The translations under genes were made by a program, and so were the position numbers. A stretch of 64,000 nt of DNA from Diploptera punctata (Eukaryota > Arthropoda > Insecta > Blattodea > Blaberidae), in NCBI GenBank assembly GCA_030220185.1, contig JASPKZ010004561.1, positions 355,001 to 419,000 of the forward strand, in the 5' to 3' direction. The notes beneath the pieces are model-generated. The model did not search any database and was not told the DNA's origin. It saw only the letters and a list, made by a program, of their open reading frames with translations. Shown piece by piece: positions 9,565 to 22,127 of the stretch. Positions within the stretch are counted from its first letter, which is position 1. Each line of letters opens with the position of its first letter.

Positions 9565-12457
9565 GTTAGTATCATTTATATCAAATGCCACATATAGTAA
9601 ATATACACACATACATATATAGTGTTCTGCACAAGAGCAGGTCTTTCATTGCAAAATCAGCATTCTCCACTCTTTCCTTAACTCAGCTTTCCTTTTTGTA
9701 TCCGAATACAAATCATTTATTTTAATATTTATTAATTAAATAAAAATAAAACTTAGTTTTATTTGATTTTCATATTTCACATGAGAGCATATAACAGAAA
9801 TTTAGAATATTCAAAATATGCTGACCACCTATTCCAATTTAATCATTGTTTCGATCCAAATTTTGAATTTTTTTAATGTTTGTGATAAGGGTAAGAAGTT
9901 AGTCTTTTGGAGGCTGTAGAAATAAATAAATTCAAAGTAGTAATAAACTGTTAAATTCTCAACTTGATTTGAATGAAACCCCTTTGTTAAATTAAAAAAA
10001 TTACATAAATATTGTTGTATTGTTGCTTAGATCAGTTAATAACACAATTCATAATTTGTTAACATGTGTGAAGAAGACACAGTGTACCGAAACAGCTGTC
10101 ACTGAATTATAATAATAAATAAATATGAAAATCAAATAAAACTAAGTTTTATTTTTATTTAATTAATAAGTATGGATTTTCATCAAGTAAACACCAACTC
10201 AATTGATTATTTTAATATTGTCTATCATCTGATGTATTTTTCTGCCTCTAACGTTCTTTCCGTTGACCATTCCTTCTAGAGCATCCGTCAGCAGACAGTT
10301 TCTTCTTAGCCAGTGGCCAATCCAATTTCTTTTCCTCTTCTTTATGAGTTCCAGCATTGTTCTTCCTTCACCCACTCTGTCTAGCATATCTTTATTTCTT
10401 ATTTTTTCTGTCCATTTTATATAATCAACTTTAACAAAACAATAATTATATTCTGAATGTTTGGATGTAATTTCAAAAATCATATCCAAAAGAGGATTTT
10501 TTATTGAAAAGTAATAAGATTCACAGATTTAAAATTGTATGTTACTGTGACATTTTAACTTGGAAATTTAAGATTTCAAGCATTCCGTTGTTGTATATTG
10601 TATATCTATGGCCAAACTATCAAATATAATAATAATAAGAAGAAAGGTTAAGCCTTAATGGGCATTGAAAGAAAAACATTGTCGGAGGATTCGAACCCTG
10701 GGTTTCACATATATTTTATCTTGTTGTAAGTAGTTTAACGATCTACGCTACTCGAACGTCTACTATCAAATATAAAAACATGCAAACACCATAATATAAA
10801 GTTATATCAAATTCGCCTCCCTGAAATATGGCATTTCTGTTAAAAATATTAAATTAATAGTAAAATCATACTTCTGAATGAATTATATAAAAATAATTGT
10901 AATAATTGGGAGTTGATTTCGTTTACATTTTGTATACAATACATCACATTTTTACTCCATTTTATAATTAACATCATAATATATAGAATCAGTTCATACC
11001 CAGACACATCCCAGAAAGCTATTTTCAGAATTAAGATTCAAAGCTTAACTTGATAATCTGTAATTGGCTTAAATTCCGTAAATAAGTAATAAAGAAATTT
11101 ACAATGACTATTGAACTCATGTCCCAAATGGGAGTCAATGACCAATCGCATTTCAATTATTCTTTTATTTACAACCAATCATAGTCGTGTTTCGTCTAAA
11201 ATTTACCAACTTAAGTTTATCATAATAAAGAAAGCACCTCCTTTTTAACATTCTGAATAGGTCATAGCACTTTTTTTGCAGTGACTGACCCTCCAAGAAA
11301 TACGGCTACCAGATTGTATATATAGTGCATGAATGTCAGCAGAAAGCGCATGCGATAGATAATATAAAAACATTTGTAACAATTGAGCATATCAAAAAAA
11401 AAAAAAAAAAAAACACTGTTTGTACTTTCTTAAACGAATTATTTTCCAGGAAATGACACAGAAAAATATAATTGGCATATTTACATCATAGGACATCAGA
11501 AATTAATTAATACCTATAACGTTGGTTATAAATTTCTACACTAGGGTACATTCTTACAACATTGCGATCTTTTAGCAATAAATAATATTATGATCTGGTT
11601 ACAATGATGAACAAAAGAAGCAGATGAAGCGTACCTATCGTTTCTCATTTGTTTTCAAACATCACCGTTTACATTAAATATATAAATATTTTAAAATAAC
11701 TATAGTTAAATAATGATTTGTGAGTAAACAGCTTAATTTTATTCGTTAAATAGTCCTAACAAATGCCACGAGTGATTTCCAAATTATCGATAAATTCACG
11801 ACTTACGAACTATTCATAGGAGGTTTTTATTTAGAGATACAATCCAAATCTATTTTCTGAAGTAATTTTAATATTTTGTTAAACATTTAAACCATGTATT
11901 GGTTTGATTCTAGGGTCAATTCTGGAAATACATGCTATCATAAATTACAGGGACTACCATCTCTCAAAAAAGTCACACTCAAAATATATAAAATGTTAAT
12001 CTCCCAGTGATATTATATCGATGCGAAACACGGACTCTTACTTTAAGGGACGGGAAAAGTTTTGGAGTATTTTAGAATGAAGTTGATAGGAACACTTTTG
12101 GTTCAAAGAGAGATAAAGAGACAGGTGAATGCAGAAGACTACTTAACAGTGAACTACACGATTTTTATAATAAACTACATATAATAAGATCAGTTAAGTC
12201 TTGTAGAATGAATATGGCAGGGCTTGTGACACGAATGAGGAATGAAAGAGGGGCATGAAAATTCCTTGTATGAAATGTCAAAGGGAAATAGTCCAATTGG
12301 TAGACCAAGAATCGGGTGAAGAATATGGGGAGCTTATCTATGCTTGGCCATAAAATTTTTGAAACTAATGTCATACCCTTAGTTTGACATGACATTACTT
12401 ATGTTGGCCAAGCAGATCACCCCAAACTGCAATCTTGATTAGGCACAAAATAAATCT

Positions 12458-12546
<89 letters not shown>

Positions 12547-12728
12547 ATTCTGGCAGAGTTAAGGCCATAAGGCCCTCTCTTCCACTCAACCAGCACAAAT
12601 ACAAATAAATATTCGACAAATATAGATATACACTATACTAATTATAAGCAGTTAAAAATACAATAAATGTAGCAATGTAAATGTCATGTACAAACAACAT
12701 TTTATAGGGTAATAACAATAATGATATG

Positions 12729-12767
<39 letters not shown>

Positions 12768-12797
12768 TAAATATGATACATTATACGGGAAACACCA

Positions 12798-12829
<32 letters not shown>

Positions 12830-15800
12830 CTTACACTGGATAATAATGAAGTCGAGTTTAGAGCAAATATAAATTTAGATTTCTTTTAAAAGATGCCAAT
12901 GTCCGGCAGCCCCTTATTTCTTGTGGTAGGGAATTCCAGTTGCGAGAAGTGGAGATGGTATATGACATGGAGTGATGTGATGTCCTATGTTGCGGTATAT
13001 TAAGTAAGAGACTATGTTGTGATCTTGTGTTTAAGTTATGGTTTGAGGATAGATACTGGAAACGGGATGATAAATAATTAGGAATCGAGGTATGTAGGAT
13101 CTTAAATAGGAGATTTAGACAGTGCGATTTTCTTCTCTCTTTTAGATGTAGCCATGACAATTCGTGGAATAATGGAGAAATGTGATCGTATTTTCGAACA
13201 TTAAATATGAATCTGATACACAAATCTTTGACATTTTCTTAAAATTATTAAGGCCCCTGTAAATTTATACAATATAGGTATGGTTAAATTTTAAATGTTA
13301 ATTTGTTGTTTATTGTTGTTATTATTTTAGAAAGTGGAAGGACTGCCGGTCCATACACTTCCCTCATACAATGTGCATTTCAAATATTTGGAATGTTAGT
13401 GCTGCAAGTGTACGAAGGGGTAGATGAAGAACAGCGCTATCTGGTGTTACGCACGCTAACAACACTTCTGGATGTTATGATTCATACCCTTTCATCAACA
13501 TATACAGGAGCCCTGGCTTCAGTTCTGACGATACCCAGGTATGTTTAATAGTGATTTCCAAATCAACGTTTACGTCATCATTCTATAATGAAATTAAAAT
13601 AGGAAATATTCTTCTTCTTCTTCTTCTTCCGAATGCAGTATTGGGTGATGATGCCCGTTCTGCGACTACAAAAACTGATCTTTCCATCCGTTGAAAGGGT
13701 CTTCCGAGGTCTCTTTTGCCTTTAGGGTTGAGGTGGTAAATCATCTTTGGTAAACGGGAATTTGACATTCTCTGGACGTGTTGGAACCATTTAATCTGAT
13801 AATTTTGTATATGTTCAACCATTTCCCTACTATTCCACTGCAACCTTATCTCATCACTTTTCATTCTATCCCTTAATGTTACTCCAGTTAGTGATCGGAG
13901 GAATCTCATTTGTGAACTATTAATGCGGGATTGATCTTTTGCTCGAAGTGTCCAGCATTCACTTCCGTACAGTAGAGCAGGTTTGGCTATGGCATTATGA
14001 AATCTCAATTGGATTTCTTTCCTCATTTGTTTTCCAAAATTTCTCCTAATTATACCATTTAATCTGTTATATTTTTCTAAATTTGTTTCCACATCTTTTT
14101 GATTATGAAACTGTGATATATTATTACCTAAATAATTAAAGTGTGTTACTTGTTCTATTGGTTTATTATTTATTATTACTTTTACTCTCGAAAGTTCCTT
14201 TCCAGTGATTACCATGGATTTGGTTTTATTTTCAGATATTTTCATGTTGTATTTTTCCAGGGTATTCTGCAATTTAAACACTGATCTCTGCAAATCATCT
14301 TCATTCTCCGCTAGAAGTACTTGATCATCTGCGAAGATTATTGTTTGTATTTGATTTTCTCTGCATATTTTTACTCCTGGGGGGTTTATAGGAAATATTA
14401 AATAACCGTAAATGTGAAACTTATATTTTTATTACTAAATATTAATTTAATTTTAGATAGTGTCTCATTCGTAACACGTGTTTTCCACAGCCCACAATTT
14501 CACTTACTATTCAACGTTCAAAGAATATAAGCAAAAACACATACTTAACCCATTGGCTTTTACAGATGGCTGCGAGCCGGACTGAGCAGCTGTAGCTTCT
14601 TCTTAGTGTTTCTTTAGTTTTGTCAATAGATGGCATGACATGTTATATACCGTTGGAAAGCTAGAGAATGATCTATTCAACGGTGTACAACAAGAACGAT
14701 TTCACCCGATAGATCGCGAGTTATAAGCCATTGTCTTTCGAAGAAGCTAATTTTCTTAAAATTAAATAGTAAATATGGGTGCAACAATGGAGGAAAATAT
14801 TAATAAGCCAATGGGTTAATACATAGACATCTGACCAGCCTCATGGGCTACTGGTCAGCGTTTCTGAATACTGTTCATGGAGCCCCGGGTTCGATTTCCG
14901 GTAAGACCATAGGATTTTTTCCTTAAAGGGAATTATTCCTGTGGTTGCCCATGGTGTGAAATTTAGGTTATGTTTAGGTTAAGGGCTCTTCCGGCTCTTC
15001 ATTATCATTTATCATCCACCTTATCATCGAGGTAACGTAACTCCGCTTTCCAGGTGCCCCAACCTAAGAATTGGATTACTATTCCGTCAATACCAGGGGA
15101 GAAATCCAGAAATATCATCAAAGACAACTTGGTAGTATTATACAATAATAATATTTTGAAGAATATTTAACACTACTTCCTAAAACTTTTGTTGAAAACA
15201 AATTCCATTTAAATTAAATTATAAGCTTACTTACTTACTCACTGGCACTATCGAACCCGAAGGTTCATGGCCGCGCGGACATAAGCTCTCCATACAACCC
15301 TATCCTGAGCTAATGCTTTGCAATCATTCCCTGTATAATCTACTTCCCTCAAATCGTAGTTAATGTTGTTCTCCCATTTCATTCTTGGTCTACCAACTGG
15401 GCATTTTCCCTCTGGCTTTCCTGCAAGAAGCTTCCATGGACGTCTTTCATTCCCCATACGAGCAACATGTCCTGCCCATCGCAGTCTATGGGACTTAACT
15501 GTTCTTATTATATCTGGCTTCCTATAAAGACCATGTAGTTCATTGTTATGTAGTCTTCTCCATTCACCTGTCTGTTCATCTCTCTTTGGTCCAAAAATTT
15601 TCCTAAGAACTTTATTCTCAAATACTCGTAATCTCCTTTCCTCGCTTAAAGTAAGAGTCCATGTTTCGCACCCATATAACATAACTGGTAGAATAGGCCT
15701 AATAGTTTTATATATTTTCAGCTTAACGTTTTTTGAAAGGAGTTGGGACATCAAAAGTCTCTGCAATGCATAATAGCACGCACTTCCAGAATTGAGCCTA

Positions 15801-18800
15801 TGTTTAATTTCTTTGTGCATCTCATTCCTATTTGTGATTATTGTTCCTAGGTATTTGAATTCAGCCACTTCCTCAAAATTTCCCTCATTTGTCATTAGCT
15901 GTCCATTTCCATTATATACTGAATTTCTACGTGTGACCATATATTTAGTTTTATTGATATTTACTTCCAGTCCTAGTTTCTTAGTGTTACTCAATAGTGT
16001 GTGCGTGTTGGCCTTTAGTATCTCCTCGCTATCGGCCAGTAGTACTACATCATCAGCATAAACTAACAGCTTATTAATACCATTGAGTTGTAAGCCATCC
16101 TCGTTCTCAAAAGATTTAATGGCATGCTCTAGTATAAAATTAAATAGTAGAGTAGATAGTGCATCTCCTTGCTTCACCCCATTCTGGATTTCAAAAGTGT
16201 CTGAAAACTGTTTGCCTACACGCACCCTACTCTTTGTGCCATTTAGACGCATTCGTATAAGTCTAACTAACTTTTTAGGAATTATTAAATTATAAGCTAC
16301 ATTTCAATATTATTTATTTAATAGCCAACCTTTCTTTAACTATTAAAATAATTTTTGTTTTGGAATGTCACGTCAGACGTACTGTAATGTTCAGAATCTT
16401 GTATTTTTAGAGCCCAATATAATATTATTCTAAAAGTAAGTAAAGTAATCCCACTACAGGCCTCAGGAGGCCCTTGGGATAGTGGGAGGTTAAGGCTCCC
16501 ACTTTTTCTGGACAATCGGCACTTGATGTCAGTCGGGTTGACGGCCGCCTTTACCCCCAGAACAAGCGTCTGGTATTCATTTCCGTTAGAGGCTGAGTCG
16601 ATCCCAGGGCCATAGTGCCGCCAGAAGATTTGGGTCAGTTTTAGAAATCCTGACCCCACCGGGACTTGAACCCTCGACCTTCCGGCTTGTAGCGCAGTAC
16701 CTTAACCACTTAGCTACGGCGTGCCCCCTAATATTATTCTTTGTAAATTTAATATTGGCACAGGAAGACGTATACATTTAATTCCTCTTAAATGGAGAAT
16801 GTAAATTTATTTCCTTAATTGCTACAATATATAAGTAAAGTAAAGTGATCCCACAACAGGCCCGGAGGCCTTTGGGGTAGTAGGAGGTTAAGGGTCCCAC
16901 TTTTTCTAGACAATCGGCACTTTATGTCAGCCGGGTTGTCAGCCCTGCGTGACGGCCGCCTTTACCCCCAGAACATGCGTCTGGTACTCATTTCCGTTAG
17001 AGGCTGAGTCGACCCCAGGGCCATAGTGCCGCCAGAGGGTTTGGGTCAGTTTAAAAATCCTGACCCCAACGGGACTTGAACCCTCGACCCTCCGGCTTGT
17101 AGCTCAGTGCCTTAACCACTGCGCTACGGCGCGCCCCATTGCTACGATATATAGACATTTAATCCAGAAATACATTTAAAAATATGTTTCTTTAATTTCA
17201 AGGGAAATATGAAAATTGTATTAGAATATTTTAATGCAAAAGTGGGGCGGGAAGATATATTTAGGCTAACAATAGGCAAATTTAGTTTTCATGAAGATAG
17301 TAACAACAATTGAATTAGATTAGTCACCTTTGCCACATAAAAGAATCTTATTGCTAAGAGCACAACATTCCATCATAAGTTTATTCATAAATTCATCTGG
17401 ACGTCTCCAAATGGCGAAACTCGGAACCAGATAGATCATGGGTTAGTGGACAAACGCTAGGATAATAGTATAAATCGTTATATGATAAAATCAAAGAATA
17501 TAGAAAAAATGGTTTACACATGTAGAAAGAATGAACGTAACAAGATTACCAAACGCAGCATTTAACTATAAGCCAAGAGGTTCAAGAAATGTAGGAAGGC
17601 CAGTGAAAAGATGGACAGAAAAACTGTGAGGCGGAACAGGCATTTTGCCTAGCCCGTGAAGTGAAGAAGAAGAAGAAGAATATCGTGATTTGAAGGAAGT
17701 TTATTATACAGGAGATGATTGGAAAACTTTAGCTCATGTTAGGTATGTATGAAGAGCTTACGTCCGCGCGGCCATGAACCTACGGGTTAGACAGAGCCAG
17801 TGAACTAGATAGTTAGTTAGTTAGTTACCGGTAGTATTAAAGTAACACGTATTGTATTTATGCCACTTTTACACATTTACAAACTGAGTGTCTAACATGA
17901 AATAATACATATTAATCCTACTTTACGCATTTTTTACAATTCCAATATGACGTCACCGTTGTGATCTTAAGATAGCGTGCTGCCTTGTCACGCTGCGCGC
18001 CCGGGTTCGATTCCCGGTCGGAACAGACTCCTGGGTGAGGTTTTTTCAGGGGTTTTTCTCACCTATAAGACAAATGTCAGGAAGCTTAGGGCCCAACGGT
18101 CCTCGAAAATCATCCGGCCATCATTATCATCATCCATCACCGGTGTGGAAAGCAACGGGAAGCTACGACACCTGTAATTCCTTAGTAAAGCTGCAAAGTA
18201 TAGCATGAAAATGCCATGATTGCAGTGAAACATCCGCCCTTGGGAAGGATTACTTACTTACTTATTCACTGGCACTATCGAACCCGTAGGTTTATGTCCG
18301 CGCGGACATAAGCTCTCCATATATCCCTATCCTGAGCTAATGCTTTCCAATCATTCCCTGTATAATCTACTTCCCTCAAATCATAGTTAATATTATTCTC
18401 CCACCTCATTCTTGGTCTACCAACTGGGCGTTTTTCCTCTGCTTTCCTACAAGAAGCTCCCACGCACGTCTTCCATTCCCCATACGTGCAACATGTCCTG
18501 CCCATCGCAGTCTACGAGACTTAACTGTTCTTATTATATCTGGCTTCCTATAAAGACCATGTAGTTCACTGTTATGTAGTCTTCTCCATTCACCTGTCTG
18601 TTCTCTCTCTTTGGTCCAAATATTTTCCTAAGTACTTTATTCTCGAATACTTGTAATCTCCTTTCCTCCCTTAAAGCAAGAGTGCATGTTTCGCACCCAT
18701 ATAATATAACTGGTAGAATAATAGTTTTATATATTTTCAATTTAACGTTTTTTGAAAGGAGTTGGGACATCAAGAGTCTCAGCAATGCATAATAGCACGC

Positions 18801-21800
18801 ATTTCCAGAATTGAGCCTATGTTTAATTTTCGGGCAGAATTACTACAGAATAGAATGATACAAATATAGAAGAGGATTTTATTTAGAATTTGTGAAAACA
18901 CATTTCTCTTGTAAAACTTTGTAGAGAACTATACATTTATTTTTGTTGTAGATATGAGCGTCCTATAGATACAATGGTGGAACTGTCAGAAAGCAAAGTG
19001 CTGTGGGCAGCCCAAGATATAGCGTTTGCTTTCTCCATTATGAACAGCGGTGATCCTGTGTTAGAAAAAATCGTAAAGAAACTTCGTATTTTGGATAAGG
19101 AAGAACTGAACAGACAAGCTCTTAGAGCTGAAATGGGATTTGTCACAGAAGCCATGACAGGCGGTAAGCTTTTAAAATATTTTTAATTAATGATAGAAAA
19201 AAAAGAGCAACTAACAGAGATTTACATTTGTTTTTTGTCGATTTAACCAAAGCATGTGATAGTATTCCCCAGAAAATGTTATGGGAAACTTTAGACGATT
19301 CCAACATTAACAAAAAATTAGTAGAAGCTATAAAAGCATTATACAAAGGATCTATTTCGAAAATAAAAGTTGGAAATCATATAACAAAGGGATTTACTAT
19401 TACAAAAGGTTTAAGGCAAGGTTGCAGTTTATCTCCAACTCTATTTCAAATGTATCTCGAAAGAGTACTAAGAGACTGAAAAAATGGGCATACCCATCCA
19501 AAATACACATGTATATTCACTAAATTTTGCAGATGACCAGGTATTAACAGCACAGGACCACGATGACATAGAATATATGGCTAAAAAACTAAAAGAAGAA
19601 TATGAAAAATGGGGACTTTATATAAACATTGAGAAAACTAAATACCTGTGTATAGGAGAAGAAATGGAAAATGTAAATTTCAACAATGGAGAAGAACTAA
19701 AACCTAGTATTGAATGCACTTATTTAGGAACAACATTAGACCATTCAGGCGATAACACAGTGGAAATTAAAAATAGAATCGCACAAACAAAACAAGCAAT
19801 AAATGCTTTAAACTCTATTTGGTGGAGCAAAAATATTACAAAAAATAGAAAATTACAAATATATCAAACCATAATTCAGAGCATATTAACATATGGTGCT
19901 GAAGTCTGGCAAATTCCTACAAGGGAAATGAAAAGAATTTTAAGTACAGAAATGGGTGTTCTAAGAAGATCAGCTGGAAAATCTAGAATGGATAGAATAC
20001 GAAATAAAGAAATAAGGGAAATTATGGGTGTACAAGAGGAGCCGGACATCATAGACATCATAGAAAAGAAAAGATTGCAGTCGTATGGTCATGTCAAACG
20101 AATGCCAGAGCAAAGATTACCAAAAATTGTTATGGAATGGATCCCAATGGAAAGGAGGAAGAGAGGAAGACCGAAGAAAACTTGGATAGAAGGGGTACAA
20201 GCAGCTATGAATATCAGAGGAATGGAGGAAGATCAATGGATGGATAGAGAGGAATGGCGTTTGGTTTCCGGAAGACGGCGGCTGCTGCCATGATACCGGA
20301 TGATGACGATGATGATGATAATTTCTAAAACTCAATATAAGTCCGAAATAATTCTCATGCCTGTTATCAATAATATGTATACAATGGATAGGAAATATTG
20401 TTCCTACAAATGGATTTGAACCACAGATTCCTACATTTAAGCCCTCTTTAAACGGATGTTCTAACTTATTTGTATTTACTTTTACTTTAAAAAGTACATA
20501 ATGGAACCTGCAAGTCTAGGGAGGATGAAAAAAATAACAACAATGGAAATCTGGACGATGTAAGGATATATTTATTGGATATCTTTCACATTGCAATTGA
20601 AGAAAGACAGAAAACTCTGATAAACAAATTTAAACTTTCGTTCTTAGAATTAAAATAGGTGGTTAAATATAATTGGATCGCGTTGAATCCAGATCTGGTA
20701 TTGGAAATGCTGCATTACCTTTCGTTTTACTTTAATTTTAATTTTCTGTTTTATAAAAATGTAATCACGTTTGTAAAACTTCATCGAAATTTAAAATAAT
20801 TTATATGTTTTTGCTAATGAAATACAATTCAAATACTGAAGTGAATAAATATGAAAAAAGGACAGACGTAGGAAGAAATTTCATGCAAAAAAAAACACAC
20901 ACTTTGAATTAGTTCAATTGCAATACAACAATCACAATTGAGGGGTCTAGTGTGAGAGGGAGGGCTATGCCACTTTGAGAAGAAATGGAAATCAACAGTG
21001 CTATTTATATTAAAATTTATATTTTCCTTTTGCATAGCTTAGATAACTATAAGTTAAAGAAGAAAAAAGTTACCCCTTTATTGTACAAACAATTTCGTAA
21101 TACAGGGTCATCGAAAAAGATTGCAGCAATTTCAAACAATCATAGCTCAGGAACTATTTGAGATATTAAAACGAGTATATTTTTAATTAAATTCACCAAC
21201 TCAATTTTTTTTTCTTACCTTAGAATATTCCTATGTGCGCTCCGTTGGTTCCACTGAAAACATCCAGCCTATAGTCGATTTCGGCCCAATGATGTTGCAA
21301 CATCATCGGTGATGCTTTGCCTTAAATGTTGAAGATCCCTGATCGGTTCACTGTACACAATGTTTTTTTTACGTATCTCCATAAAAAAAGTCTAGGAATG
21401 TCAAGTCTAGGCTTCTAGGAAGCCATTGGATAGGACCGGACCTACCAATCCACCGATCAGGGAATCTTGCATGCAGAGCGTCTCGAACTTGTTGGGAAAA
21501 GTGAGGGGGCGCGCCATCTTGTTGAAAGATTTGTTTTCGTCTTCAATTTGGTATACTTGCGGGAAAACGTACTGTTATAGCACGTCTAAGTAAACATCAC
21601 CTGTCCTATTCAATGACCTCCTAGAAGCCCCGACTTGACCCCCTAGACTTTTTTATGGGGATATATAAAAACATTGTGTACAGTGAACCAATCAGAGATC
21701 TGCAACATTTAAGGCAAAGGATCACCGATGCTGTTGTAACAATGACGCCTGTGATGATCCAGCGCTGTTGGGCCGAAATCGACTATATCGGCTGGATGTT

Positions 21801-22085
21801 TGCAGAGCAACCAACGGAGAACACATAGAAAAATTCTAAGGCAAGAAAAAACTTTTTGAGTTGGTGAATTTAACAAAAAGAAACTTATTTTAATATCTCA
21901 AATAGTTCCTGAGCTATGATTGTTTGAAATTGCTGTAACCTTTTTTCGATGACCTGCATAATGCTTTATAAAACCTAATTTTATTCCATTTCTCCTCAAA
22001 GCGGCTTAGCTCCCTCTCTCACTACACCCCTCAATTACAATATTAAAATCTAAATGAAGATTTGGCAAAACAGGCAAATAATAAG

Positions 22086-22127
<42 letters not shown>

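Noticed and set aside
15543..16295. Plus-strand frames across the L-A LINE
   Set aside because: They are antisense shadows of the open RT frame on the minus strand.
19228..20293. Use of L-C coding as an alternative IR1 exon
   Set aside because: It follows the exon 3 donor by about 30 nt but carries RT motifs and its own tail, and skipping it gives a correctly phased receptor.
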